A stretch of DNA of 64,000 nucleotides. It comes from Aquimarina sp040786285 (lineage in GTDB: Bacteria > Bacteroidota > Bacteroidia > Flavobacteriales > Flavobacteriaceae). Positions 18,921 to 29,285 of this stretch are shown piece after piece. The first letter of the stretch is position 1. Each line of letters begins with the position of its first letter. The notes below the pieces were generated by a model that did not search any database, had not been told where the DNA came from, and worked only from the letters and a program-made list of their open reading frames with translations. Location of the stretch: positions 124,001 to 188,000 of the forward strand of contig NZ_JBFMKQ010000001.1 of the NCBI RefSeq assembly GCF_040786285.1. The letters are read 5' to 3'. The position numbers and the translations under genes were made by a program.

Positions 18921-21900
18921 ATGAATAAATTTATTTGTTCTCTAGCATTTTTATGCTGTTTTTATTCTGGATATGCTCAGGGTGAGGGCGGTGTTACTCC
19001 AAGCTTTGATTATACCGCAGAGCTATCTCGTGCAGTTGCCATTCCAAATTCACCAGAGGCACAGGCCTTTGTAAAATATGGTACTATTCCTTTTAACCAT
19101 TATACGGGTACTACCAATATTTCGGTCCCTATTTGTGAGATCCAGGGAAATAGTTACAGTATACCGATAAGCATGACATATGATGCCACAGGAATTAAAG
19201 TAGGGCAATTAGCCACCAATGTAGGTTTGGGTTGGAACTTAAATTACGGAGGCGTGGTTTCACGACAAGTACATGGACTACCTGATCAAGCTACAGGGGG
19301 GTATGCAAAGATTACAGATACGCAAACACGTGATGGACTTGAGGCTATATATAAAGACCGACAAATGACTAGCTATGATACAGCAGATGAAATGTATTAT
19401 GGTAATAGAGTGTTAGAGAATTATAGATTGAACAATATCGACACCCAAGCAGACACCTTCAGTTTTAGTGTCAATGGGCTCTCGGGAACCATAGGGATTA
19501 ATTATGATGTACTTCAAAATGGCAAATACAGGGTTTTTTGTATCGAAAACCCCCATGTACAAATCGATTACACACTGCTGGGAGATAAAATCAATAGCTG
19601 GATCATTACCGATACCGATGGCACTACCTACCAGTTTGCCAAAGCAGAATACACGTTTACCTCATATAGCACCGAACAAAACGAATACGATGCCGAATAC
19701 ATTTCATCATGGTATGTAACCCGTATTCAAACCGCCAATGGGGAAGATACTATAGACTATCAATATAGTAACGGTGTGTATTATCAAGAAGGGCAATATC
19801 TACCTAACAATATAGTTTGGGAGTACTATTATGACAGCATAAACAACAACAGGCTTGAGAAAAGTGTTATAACACAGCACAAACAAACGATCTATAAAAT
19901 CAAGCAGTTCTATCCTACTGCAATTTTACTTAATAATACCCCGGTACTAACGACAAGCGTAATTCCCAGGGAAGATTTATTAGGGCAATCTGCTATTTCT
20001 AATATTACCGTGCATAATACAGTTGGGCAAACAGTAAAAAACATTGCCCTTGATTATTCATATTTCACAACAGGTAATCCATCTACTCAGCAATTAGAAA
20101 AAGGTAAACGTCTTAAGTTAGACCGTATACGTTTTATAGAAACCTTAGGCAATCCTGATGGAGGTCCGGTTCCTGGAGGTCCATCTCTAGAAGAGAAAGT
20201 TCATAGTTTCGAATATTTTAACCCTACCAGTTTACCACCAAGGGATTCTAATGCAATGGATCTATGGGGATATTCTAATGGAAATAATCATAGTACTGTT
20301 TTTGTACCGGGTAATAATCATAGCTTTAATCAGCAGTTTGAAGCATCAATAGGTGAACAGATTACAGGAGCAGATCGAAGACCAAACCTGTCCTACGCCA
20401 AAAATGGTACATTAAAAAAGATTACGTATCCAACAGGCGGGTCTACTACTTTTTATTACGATGCACATAGAGGTTCTATCGAGCAGGACAATGCGTATTC
20501 TAATAGGTCAAGCATTGTTTATGGAGGGAATAACAATCATCCCATTGCAACAAATGACCTCAACGATTGCCCTAATTTAGATGATATTGCATACGAAAAT
20601 ACTATACAAAATGTAAGTAACGCAAAACTCATCATCGATGCAGACAATGCTAACAAAGCCATTACTTTTGATGTTGATTTTATCAATAATGTCCAGGGCA
20701 ATCCAGTGGCAACCAATAACATCAAGTTTATATGTATTTACAAATCTCGATTTGGTACTAATGAATGTCAGACGTATCCTTGCCCAGATCCAGGTCAAGG
20801 AGGGTTAATCCCTAATGAATGTGCCACTAGTAATACCTATACGATATGTGACAGGGACGATCCTCCCCTAACCTATTGTGATATTATGACCAGCGATCCT
20901 TACAATAATCCCAACATTGTATATATTAACACAAATCCGGGACCAGATTTTACCTTAAACCTGGAAGAAGGAGATTATCGCATGTTACTTGTAAATGGAT
21001 ATCAGGATACTTCTCTATCTGTAAACTATAAATTGATTACCACCATAAATCGTATCAATACCGTAGGTGGTTTACGAGTAAATAAAATTGAAAGTACTCC
21101 ATCTAATGAATCCGACGAGAAGCTTACTAAATATTACTATTATAATGAATTACCCGAAAACACAACAATTACTCCTAGTCTTGTAGAAAATCAATTTACT
21201 TCGTCGGGGATCATTCATCAAAAAATCAGGTTTTCTGAAGAGGAATTTCACTACGGAAAGCTTACGCGATCAACATCAACACATTGTAGTGTTTTGGGTG
21301 GTGGATCCTCTCCAGGTGGTACTGGTAGTATTAATGAATATATAAATGCAACTGTTTTTAAATTTTACAGCTATAATCTAGCACCAAAAACAAGGCATAA
21401 TATTGCCTATTCTAAGGTAACAGAATTATTATTTAACAATGATACCTTCCAAGGGAGTACACTATATGAATATTATAATGACGATGATGGGTTAATCAAT
21501 AATCATCAACCTTATTTTGTAAGCAAACATCTAAACGGAAAGCCTAAAAAAACCAGTCATTATGATAATGCTAAAAACAAGTTACAAGAAAGTGAGCAAG
21601 AATACCAACAGATAACCTTGGATGCTTCTGTACCCTATAACGGTATATTTATGATTCCCGATGCAGTGTTTCATCATTCATGCACCGAGAAAGTGTCCAG
21701 CGGGAATACTCATACGGTAACCGTTACCGCTATCCCAGGAGAATCCACTTGTAATTTATTTCAATGTAATGGAACACCTGGTGGGACCAGTACTTTTTTA
21801 GCTAATAGATATCGCTTAACACCCGTATGGACTCGATTAGAAAAACAGACAGAAAAGCAATATTTTAGTAATGACTCTGTAACAACTATTACTAAGCACT

Positions 21901-22655
21901 TTTATGATAACACTATTCATAAACAAGTAACGCGTACAGAAACTACTAAAAATACCGAGGAAACTATACTCTCAAAAACGTATTATCCGCAGGATGCAGG
22001 ATCACTTACTGATCTTAGCACAACCAATTTGGATGCGATCAATAAACTAAGTAGTCAGCATCGTATTGCCACCCCAATACAGGTAGAAACCTACCTAAAA
22101 ACAGGAGTAGATAGTGCTTTACTTTCTAAGACACGTACAGAATTCAAAGACTGGGGAGGCGAAAAAATCTATCCCGAAATAATATCTACCAAGGATCCTA
22201 TGGCTAGCAATTGGGATGAACGTATGCGCTATATAAACTATGATGATCAAGGGCACCCATTAGAGGTAACACAAACCCATGGAGCTCCAAGCGTTTTTAT
22301 CTGGGGATATAATAATCGTTATCCAATTGCCAAAATCAGTAATGCTACCTATGCAGGTATGCCTACCGATCTAACCAACCTGATCAATGAGATTAAAACA
22401 ACATCCAATACCGAGAATTCTACTGTAAAGGAAACCAATATGCAAACGCTAATGGAAACCTTACGCACACATGATTATTTTAAAGATTCAGAAGTAACTA
22501 CGTATACCTATGACCCACAGATTGGAGTGACCAGTATCACAGACCCCAGGGGAGAACGAATCCAGTACTATTACGACGGCTTCAACCGATTAGAAGCGGT
22601 TAAGGATAATGAAGGTAATCTAATTTCTGAACACAAATATCACTACAAAAACTAA
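18921..22655 (+). CDS. RHS operon 2 'A' protein: secreted YD/RHS-repeat protein
   Basis: Paralogue of the protein at 7803, 1244 aa. Signal peptide about residues 1-20 (cleaved after YAQ). Conserved shell-like N-terminus (KYGTIPFNHYTGTTNISVPI, then GLGWNLNYGGVVSRQVHGLPD), a central insertion with several Cys residues, and C-terminal YD repeats (YINYDDQGHPLEVTQ, ITDPRGERIQYYYDGFNRL) ending in SEHKYHYKN. No RHS core and no toxin tail. The stop lies 9 bases before the 'B' gene. As for its paralogue, a role in building the RHS shell or exporting the 'B' protein is inferred from the conserved pairing. Confidence 0.85.
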   Translation: MNKFICSLAFLCCFYSGYAQGEGGVTPSFDYTAELSRAVAIPNSPEAQAFVKYGTIPFNHYTGTTNISVPICEIQGNSYSIPISMTYDATGIKVGQLATNVGLGWNLNYGGVVSRQVHGLPDQATGGYAKITDTQTRDGLEAIYKDRQMTSYDTADEMYYGNRVLENYRLNNIDTQADTFSFSVNGLSGTIGINYDVLQNGKYRVFCIENPHVQIDYTLLGDKINSWIITDTDGTTYQFAKAEYTFTSYSTEQNEYDAEYISSWYVTRIQTANGEDTIDYQYSNGVYYQEGQYLPNNIVWEYYYDSINNNRLEKSVITQHKQTIYKIKQFYPTAILLNNTPVLTTSVIPREDLLGQSAISNITVHNTVGQTVKNIALDYSYFTTGNPSTQQLEKGKRLKLDRIRFIETLGNPDGGPVPGGPSLEEKVHSFEYFNPTSLPPRDSNAMDLWGYSNGNNHSTVFVPGNNHSFNQQFEASIGEQITGADRRPNLSYAKNGTLKKITYPTGGSTTFYYDAHRGSIEQDNAYSNRSSIVYGGNNNHPIATNDLNDCPNLDDIAYENTIQNVSNAKLIIDADNANKAITFDVDFINNVQGNPVATNNIKFICIYKSRFGTNECQTYPCPDPGQGGLIPNECATSNTYTICDRDDPPLTYCDIMTSDPYNNPNIVYINTNPGPDFTLNLEEGDYRMLLVNGYQDTSLSVNYKLITTINRINTVGGLRVNKIESTPSNESDEKLTKYYYYNELPENTTITPSLVENQFTSSGIIHQKIRFSEEEFHYGKLTRSTSTHCSVLGGGSSPGGTGSINEYINATVFKFYSYNLAPKTRHNIAYSKVTELLFNNDTFQGSTLYEYYNDDDGLINNHQPYFVSKHLNGKPKKTSHYDNAKNKLQESEQEYQQITLDASVPYNGIFMIPDAVFHHSCTEKVSSGNTHTVTVTAIPGESTCNLFQCNGTPGGTSTFLANRYRLTPVWTRLEKQTEKQYFSNDSVTTITKHFYDNTIHKQVTRTETTKNTEETILSKTYYPQDAGSLTDLSTTNLDAINKLSSQHRIATPIQVETYLKTGVDSALLSKTRTEFKDWGGEKIYPEIISTKDPMASNWDERMRYINYDDQGHPLEVTQTHGAPSVFIWGYNNRYPIAKISNATYAGMPTDLTNLINEIKTTSNTENSTVKETNMQTLMETLRTHDYFKDSEVTTYTYDPQIGVTSITDPRGERIQYYYDGFNRLEAVKDNEGNLISEHKYHYKN

Positions 22656-22664
22656 GGATCAACG

Positions 22665-25600
22665 ATGAAAAATAAATATATCTATATATTGATATGGGTT
22701 TTATGTAGCCCATTCTTAAGTTACAGTCAATTAGTTCTAGACCCATGTTTTGGAGATGATGGTGGAACAGCTTATTATCGAGACCTCGATGGAGATGGAT
22801 ATGGTAGTAACAGTTCGGCGGTATGCCGTAACACTCGCCCCGCTGGTTATGTGACCAGAGGTGGAGATTGTAACGATAATGATGCCGATGTATATCCGGG
22901 AGCTACCGAAAGATGTGATGGAAAAGATAATGATTGTAACACTCAAGTTGACGAAATACCTAAGCCGGGAACACCAAGTTCTCCTTCGGTATCCAATCAA
23001 TGCGGAAAATCGGTATTAACGCGTGGTAACCCACCAAGTGGAATCATCTGGTATTGGCAGAACAATGCTTCGGGTCAGGACAAGGTCAATTCTGCAAAAA
23101 CCATTACTAGGACTGGTGGCAGTGTTTATTATTTGAGAGCTTATAGTACCAGCACCTATTGTTGGAGTTCTGCCAAAACGGTAAACTATAGTGTTAAGGC
23201 AGTTCCTGCAACTCCCTCTGCTCCTTCTGTCTCTAATCAATGTGGGAAATCGGTATTAACGCGTGGTAACCCTCCCAGTGGAATTACCTGGTATTGGCAG
23301 AGTAGCGCCAGTGGTACAAGTACAGGAGTAACCGGCACTTCGGTTACCAGAACTAGTGGTAGCACATATTACCTTAGAGCGAGGCATAATAGTTCGGGAT
23401 GCTGGAGCACAGCCAGAACTGTAAATTATAGCATCAAAGCGGTACCAGATGTACCATCAGCTCCTTCAGTATCAAATCAATGTGGAAAGTCTGTATTAAC
23501 CAGAAGCAACCCACCTAGTGGAGTAACCTGGCATTGGCAAAGTAGTAGTTCGGGAACAGATACTTCATTTCCAAGTACGATATCAGTATTAACCCGAACC
23601 AGTGGGAGCCGATATTATCTTAGAGCAAGAAATACAAGTTCAGGGTGCTGGAGTACTGCTATCACAGTTAATTATAGTATCAAATCAGTACCCGGAGTAC
23701 CATCAGCTCCAACAGTATCGAATCAATGTGGTAAAAGTGTATTAACAAGAAGTAATCCGCCAAGTGGTGTTACCTGGTATTGGCAAAGTAGCGCTTTGGG
23801 TACCGCTAGGAATTCAACCGCAATAAACGCATCATTTACGGCGACCAGTGGTAGTCGATATTATCTGCGTGCGAGAAACAATACTACAGGATGCTGGGGT
23901 ACCGCCAGAGCGGTAGACTATAGCATTAAGTCACCACCACCTACTCCTTCAGCTCCAAGTGTATCAAATCAATGTGGAAAGAGCATACTTACAAGAACTA
24001 ATCCGCCGAGTGGAGTTACTTGGTATTGGCAGAGCAGTGAAAACGGTACGAGCACTTTAAGTTCAAGTTCATCGATTACCCGAACTAGCGGAAGTACCTA
24101 TTACCTTAGAGCTAGAAATAATAGTACAGCATGTTGGGGAACGTCTAGAAGTGTATCCTATAGTATCAAAGCCCTACCTCCTATCCCTGCAGAAGCTTCA
24201 GTAACAAATAACTGTGGAAACAGTGTGCTAACCAAGAGCACCTTTGTTCCTAGTGGAGTTACCGTATATTGGCAAAGTAGTGAAAACGGCACGAGTACTT
24301 CAAATGCGAATGCATCGATCACCCGAACCAGTGGTAGCAACTATTACCTAAGAACCAGGAACAATACAACAGGATGTTGGGGACCTACCAGAACAGTAAA
24401 TTATAGTATCAAAACAGTTCCTGCAGTACCTTCAGCACCTTCGGTATCTAATCAATGTGGTGAGAGTATACTTACCAGAGGTAATCCTCCTAGTGGAGTC
24501 ACCTGGTATTGGCAGGGTAGTGAAAACGGTACTAGTACTTCGGTAACCAGCACATCGGTTACGCACACTAGCGGAAACACCTATTATTTAAGAGCAAAAC
24601 ATAACAGTTCAGGATGTTGGAGCGATGCCAGAACTGTGAGCTATAGTATCAAAGCAATACCAGGAGTACCTTCGGCTCCATCGGTATCTAATGAATGTGG
24701 AAAAAGTGGACTTACAAGAAGTACACCACCTAGCGGGATTACCTGGTATTGGCAGAGCAGTGCTTCAGGAACAAGTACTTCAAGCTCGGGGGTGTCGATT
24801 ACCAGAACAACGGGTAATACCTATTACTTAAGGGCTAGAAACAATAGTACAGCATGTTGGGGAACAGCCAGAAGTGTATCCTACACTATACAACCCGCTC
24901 CCACGTGGTATAAGGATAGTGACGGAGATGGTTTTGCCGGTAGTAGTATCGCGCAATGCACCAATCCGGGAGCAGGATATACACAAACGGTATTACCTGT
25001 TACCGATTGTAATGATAGTGATGCTTCACTACATCCTAATACCCAATGGTACGCAGATACAGATGCAGATGGGTTTGGAGATCCTAATAGTGTAGTGCAA
25101 CAATGCGAGCAACCCACAGGATATGTTATCAATGCAGATGATCAATGTCCTGATACTGCAGGAGCTTTTAATGGTTGCGAAGACGGAACTTACGAGGCGA
25201 TTACACCTAGTAATGAAAATTATATGTTTACCAAGGTATATCAAAAAGCGATGCCTACTGCAGATCAGGTAACGCACAATAGAGACGTAATCGAAAGTAT
25301 TGGGTATTATGATGGTCTAGGGAGACCGAAACAACAAGTTGCTATTAAAGCTTCCCCTACTGCCAAAGACATCATCACTCATATCGAATATGATGACCTG
25401 GGAAGACAAACCAAAGAGTATTTACCATTTGAGCGTCAAAATGGTGCTAAAGGAAGTTTTACAACTGTAAACCCGATCAATGATATCAATAGCTACTATC
25501 AAAGTAAGTATGCAGATGATTTTACAGGAATACCAGTTGCAGAGATAAATGCCTATAGTGAATCTATCTATGAAGCCTCACCATTAGGTAGAGTACTAGA

Positions 25601-28600
25601 ACAAGGAGCACCAGGTGCAGCCTGGAAAGCTGACCCAACTAGTAATGCTGATCATACGATAAAATTTGATTGGAGTACCAATACTGCAGATGAAATTGTA
25701 TGGTTTAAAGTACAGTTTACAAATCCTAGCAATACAGCACTGCCTAGTTTAATAAAAGATGGTTTTTATGCAGCTAATGAACTCTATGTTACCATCACCA
25801 AAGATGAAAACTGGACAGTGGCAGATGTAGATAACCACACTACCAAAGAATACAAAAACAGACTAGGCCAAGTGGTGCTTAAACGAACATTTAATGCAAG
25901 TGTGCCTCATGACACATATTACGTGTATGATGATCTTGGTCGTTTGTCGTATGTAATTCCACCTAAAGTAACCTTAAGTCCTACAGACGGAGTATCGGAT
26001 AGTGAGCTTAACGAACTATGTTACCAGTATCGATACGATTACAGAAATCGATTGATCGAGAAAAAGATCCCGGGCAAAGGATGGGAATATATTGTCTATA
26101 ATAGACTAGATCAACCCGTACTAACCCAAGATGCGAATCTTAGGAAAGAAAATTCAGGGAAATCATATGATTATTGGCTGTTTACTAAATACGATGCGCT
26201 GGGTAGAATAGTCTATACTGGTAAAATAATCAATAACAGTAGCCGAAAAATATTGCAAAGCAGAACGTATTCATCTACGTATGAACAATACGAGCATAAA
26301 GAGGCGACTCCAAATAGTATTGCGGGTACCGATGTGCATTATAGTAAGGACGCCTATCCTACCAGTATGCAAAATATTTATACCATCAATTATTACGACA
26401 ATTATGAGTTTGATACAGCTGGGATCACAAAACCGAGTACGGTCTACGGGGTAGGCACCACAGATCGTACTCGATCCTTAGCTACCGGGAGCAAAGTAAG
26501 GGTGCTAGGTACTAATGATTGGATTACCACGGTAACGTATTATGATACAAAAGGAAGGCCTATTTATGTAGCTAGCAAGAATGAATATCTTAATACTACT
26601 GATGTTGTAGAAAGTAAATTGGATTTTGTGGGTAAAGTATTAGAAACCAAAACTACCCATACCAAAGGCAGTAATGCTGCGATCGTAACCATAGACAAAT
26701 TTGAATATGACCATATGGGTAGAGTATTGAAACAAACCCAAAAGATCAATACTCAGGATGAAGAACTGATTGCTGCTAATACCTATGACGAACTAGGGCA
26801 ATTAGTCTCTAAAAAAGTAGGAGGCACTTCGACTACGCTCAGTGCCCAAGGAGCCCCGAGCGTAGCCGAGGGGTTACAAACGGTAGATTACACCTATAAC
26901 GTGCGCGGTTGGCTTAGAGGAATCAACGATGCCAATACCCTTGGTAACGATCTCTTTGCCTTTGGGATTAACTATAATAACGTTACCGAAAACACCCACA
27001 GAGTTGATTCTTTATATAATGGTAATATAAGTGAAACCATCTGGAAAACAGCCAACGATAACACAAAACGATCTTATTCGTATAGTTATGATCATCTTAA
27101 CCGAATCACAGATGGATTTTGCAGTAACGGAAGTTATAACCTGCTGGGAGTGACCTATGATAAAATGGGGAACATCATGTCTCTAAACAGAAACGGTTAT
27201 CAAGGTGGATCGAGTTTTGGCAGCATGGATGCACTATCCTATACGTATGATAACGGTAATAAACTACTAGGCGTAATAGATGGTGGTAATAAAGCCTATG
27301 GCTTTAAAGATGGCACCAACACTAATGACGACTATGTATACGATGCTAATGGTAATATGACGATCGATCAAAACAAAGGGATTAGTAGCATTACATATAA
27401 CCATCTTAATTTACCCGAAACCCTTGCAATCTCAAATACTGAAGGAACAGGAAATATTAGCTATATTTATGATGCCGCTGGAACGAAGCTTAAAAAAGTA
27501 GTGACAGAAGGAAGTTCTTTAACAACTACTGAGTATGCTGGTAATTATGTATATAAGAATGGTAATCTTGAATTTTTTAACCAGCCTGAAGGGTATGTAG
27601 AAAAAGAGGCGGATGGATATAAGTATGTCTATCAATTTAAGGATCATCTTGATAATATTAGATTGAGCTATAAGGATGCTGATAAGAATGGATCAATCTC
27701 TCAAAGTGAAATCATCCAAGAGAAGAATTATTATCCTTTTGGACTACAACATAAAGGATACAATAATGTGATAAATGGTGCTAAAAATAACCATCAGACA
27801 TTCCAAGGTCAAGAACTTGAAGAGGAACTAGGGAAAAATACTTTGGCTTACCAATGGAGGGACTACGACCCAGCAATTGCACGATTTAATAAAATAGATA
27901 GGTTTGCGGAGAAATATAAAAATGTAACACCTTACCAATTTGCTCTAAATAGTCCAATGCGATATACAGAAATCAAAGGTGATAGTATAAACCTTAGAGC
28001 GATACAACAATACGACAAAAAGAATAACACTAACTATACTCAAACTATAGTTGATAATTTATCAGAAATAACAGGTTTACAACTTTCAGCGGATAGTAAG
28101 ACAGGAATGCTTGGTTATGCAAAAGATGGAGACGGAAACGCTATAGTAACACAGGTTGCTTCCGAGGATGAAAATGGTGTTATAACAGATGAAACTGTAG
28201 ATGGAGGTAGTCAATCAGCTAGAAATGATTTAATATCTGCTGTCGATAACAAAAAGACTGGGTTTGCAAGGATTAATAATAAATCAGCAGCAATCAGAGG
28301 AGGACTATTAATTAATATGGGACCAAATCAAATAGATAAGTTTGTAAATGGCTCTAACAACGTTAACAAAAATACTCTTGGTTATGGGATGACGTTTTTA
28401 CACGAAATGCATCATTCAGCATTAGGTTTAGGAGTTGGAGACGATAAAAGTAAATTTGGTGCTACTGGAGGGGTTGTAGATAGGATGAATCTTATCAGAG
28501 GCGAATTGTCGAACCAATCATTTACGCAAAGCTATGGGACAAGAACTTCTTATAAAGCTCGTGGATTTAGTAGTGGAAAAGCTTATCTTCCTATGGGTCA

Positions 28601-28670
28601 AGGTTCATTTAAGAGATTAAATGGAAACAGAAAACCGACTACAGCATCACAAAAATTTATAGAATTTTAA
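22665..28670 (+). CDS. RHS operon 2 'B' protein: Ig-like array, DUF6443, RHS core and C-terminal zincin-like domain
   Basis: 2001 aa, same plan as the protein at 11019: signal peptide (1-21), MopE-like motif (about 35-95: DGDGYGSNS, GDCNDNDADVYPG, CDGKDNDC), eight Ig-like repeats (about 100-740), two Asp-rich calcium-type motifs (DSDGDGFAG, DTDADGFGDP), DUF6443 (from about 850), YD repeats, RHS core (about 1640-1760: YQFKDHLDNIRLSYKD, YDPAIARFNKIDRF) and a unique tail of about 240 residues. The tail carries HEMHH (bases 28401-28415, His1913), an HExxH zinc motif, so a metalloprotease or other zinc hydrolase toxin is likely. The tail is unrelated to that of operon 1, as expected for polymorphic toxins. 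Confidence 0.88.
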   Translation: MKNKYIYILIWVLCSPFLSYSQLVLDPCFGDDGGTAYYRDLDGDGYGSNSSAVCRNTRPAGYVTRGGDCNDNDADVYPGATERCDGKDNDCNTQVDEIPKPGTPSSPSVSNQCGKSVLTRGNPPSGIIWYWQNNASGQDKVNSAKTITRTGGSVYYLRAYSTSTYCWSSAKTVNYSVKAVPATPSAPSVSNQCGKSVLTRGNPPSGITWYWQSSASGTSTGVTGTSVTRTSGSTYYLRARHNSSGCWSTARTVNYSIKAVPDVPSAPSVSNQCGKSVLTRSNPPSGVTWHWQSSSSGTDTSFPSTISVLTRTSGSRYYLRARNTSSGCWSTAITVNYSIKSVPGVPSAPTVSNQCGKSVLTRSNPPSGVTWYWQSSALGTARNSTAINASFTATSGSRYYLRARNNTTGCWGTARAVDYSIKSPPPTPSAPSVSNQCGKSILTRTNPPSGVTWYWQSSENGTSTLSSSSSITRTSGSTYYLRARNNSTACWGTSRSVSYSIKALPPIPAEASVTNNCGNSVLTKSTFVPSGVTVYWQSSENGTSTSNANASITRTSGSNYYLRTRNNTTGCWGPTRTVNYSIKTVPAVPSAPSVSNQCGESILTRGNPPSGVTWYWQGSENGTSTSVTSTSVTHTSGNTYYLRAKHNSSGCWSDARTVSYSIKAIPGVPSAPSVSNECGKSGLTRSTPPSGITWYWQSSASGTSTSSSGVSITRTTGNTYYLRARNNSTACWGTARSVSYTIQPAPTWYKDSDGDGFAGSSIAQCTNPGAGYTQTVLPVTDCNDSDASLHPNTQWYADTDADGFGDPNSVVQQCEQPTGYVINADDQCPDTAGAFNGCEDGTYEAITPSNENYMFTKVYQKAMPTADQVTHNRDVIESIGYYDGLGRPKQQVAIKASPTAKDIITHIEYDDLGRQTKEYLPFERQNGAKGSFTTVNPINDINSYYQSKYADDFTGIPVAEINAYSESIYEASPLGRVLEQGAPGAAWKADPTSNADHTIKFDWSTNTADEIVWFKVQFTNPSNTALPSLIKDGFYAANELYVTITKDENWTVADVDNHTTKEYKNRLGQVVLKRTFNASVPHDTYYVYDDLGRLSYVIPPKVTLSPTDGVSDSELNELCYQYRYDYRNRLIEKKIPGKGWEYIVYNRLDQPVLTQDANLRKENSGKSYDYWLFTKYDALGRIVYTGKIINNSSRKILQSRTYSSTYEQYEHKEATPNSIAGTDVHYSKDAYPTSMQNIYTINYYDNYEFDTAGITKPSTVYGVGTTDRTRSLATGSKVRVLGTNDWITTVTYYDTKGRPIYVASKNEYLNTTDVVESKLDFVGKVLETKTTHTKGSNAAIVTIDKFEYDHMGRVLKQTQKINTQDEELIAANTYDELGQLVSKKVGGTSTTLSAQGAPSVAEGLQTVDYTYNVRGWLRGINDANTLGNDLFAFGINYNNVTENTHRVDSLYNGNISETIWKTANDNTKRSYSYSYDHLNRITDGFCSNGSYNLLGVTYDKMGNIMSLNRNGYQGGSSFGSMDALSYTYDNGNKLLGVIDGGNKAYGFKDGTNTNDDYVYDANGNMTIDQNKGISSITYNHLNLPETLAISNTEGTGNISYIYDAAGTKLKKVVTEGSSLTTTEYAGNYVYKNGNLEFFNQPEGYVEKEADGYKYVYQFKDHLDNIRLSYKDADKNGSISQSEIIQEKNYYPFGLQHKGYNNVINGAKNNHQTFQGQELEEELGKNTLAYQWRDYDPAIARFNKIDRFAEKYKNVTPYQFALNSPMRYTEIKGDSINLRAIQQYDKKNNTNYTQTIVDNLSEITGLQLSADSKTGMLGYAKDGDGNAIVTQVASEDENGVITDETVDGGSQSARNDLISAVDNKKTGFARINNKSAAIRGGLLINMGPNQIDKFVNGSNNVNKNTLGYGMTFLHEMHHSALGLGVGDDKSKFGATGGVVDRMNLIRGELSNQSFTQSYGTRTSYKARGFSSGKAYLPMGQGSFKRLNGNRKPTTASQKFIEF
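22965..24890 (+). repeat. eight tandem Ig-like coding repeats
   Basis: Units of 78-82 codons, each opening PSAPSVSNQCG or a variant and holding LTR.NPPSG, WYWQS, YYLRAR and CW. They are more diverged from each other in DNA than units 5-8 of operon 1. Unit 6 is the most different (TNNCGNSVLTKSTFVPSG). Confidence 0.85.
26825..26874. repeat. REP-like palindrome inside the coding sequence
   Basis: CACTTCGACTACGCTCAGTG (26825-26844) is followed by CCCCGAGCGTAGCCGAGGGG (26854-26873); TCGACTACGCTC and GAGCGTAGCCGA pair with one mismatch. Operon 1 has the first arm only (15724-15743). The addition codes for QGAPSVAEG and keeps the frame. The arms resemble dispersed repeats seen in many genomes. Confidence 0.55.
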
Positions 28671-28672
28671 AT

Positions 28673-29170
28673 ATGGAAAAATTAATATTGTTATTTTTTA
28701 TATCGCTTATATCTTGTGGCTCTAGTAATTTAGAAGACCAAAAAAGTGGTGATGATGAAAAAATCTTATTAGCTTATGATTATGTGTCTCAAAAGTATGA
28801 TGGCGATATTTTAGTGTCAAATACTCTAGTTGATATTGATATTGTAAATTTTGCAGAAGAAATATCAAAAAAACAGAAAAGAGAAATGTCTAAAGTATTA
28901 GATTCATTAATTAATGCTAAAGAGCAATACAAGTACGAAAAGAAGAAATATCCTATCAAAAAGCTTTTAAAAAAATCTAGTAAAGATGGTAGTATGAAAT
29001 TATTCTTTTCTATACCGCAGAAGGATTATATAATGGTAGAAGCTTTTAAAGTTGAAAAAGATTTAAGTTATGATAAACTTACTTTATTCGGAAGTTCAGA
29101 TGTATACCTGATTTATTTTAAGGATAATCAAATCTTAGAAAAACATCAAATCAAATTAGACTACAATTAA
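28673..29170 (+). CDS. candidate immunity lipoprotein for the RHS operon 2 toxin
   Basis: 165 aa, no family recognised. A lipoprotein signal (MEKLILLFFISLISCGSS, lipid anchor Cys15) is followed by an acidic then Lys-rich soluble domain. ATG lies 2 bases after the stop of the RHS 'B' gene, so the two are co-translated. Immunity genes normally follow RHS toxin tails at once, and a periplasmic lipoprotein would suit a periplasm-acting zinc hydrolase. The immunity role is inferred from position; no homology supports it. Confidence 0.6.
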   Translation: MEKLILLFFISLISCGSSNLEDQKSGDDEKILLAYDYVSQKYDGDILVSNTLVDIDIVNFAEEISKKQKREMSKVLDSLINAKEQYKYEKKKYPIKKLLKKSSKDGSMKLFFSIPQKDYIMVEAFKVEKDLSYDKLTLFGSSDVYLIYFKDNQILEKHQIKLDYN

Positions 29171-29230
29171 AAGAAAAACCCGATGGCACGGATTTGTAAT
29201 CCGTGCTGCACATGAGTAAGCAAATAAAAC

Positions 29231-29260
29231 AAAAGCTATGATTATACAATCATAGCTTTT
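29231..29260. terminator. terminator after RHS operon 2
   Basis: Same palindrome as 18397-18426 (AAAAGCTATGATTAT arm, C at the centre), followed by a T run. Serves operon 2 and, in the other direction, the small minus-strand frame. Confidence 0.7.
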
Positions 29261-29285
29261 TACTTTATGAGGTACTACACATATG

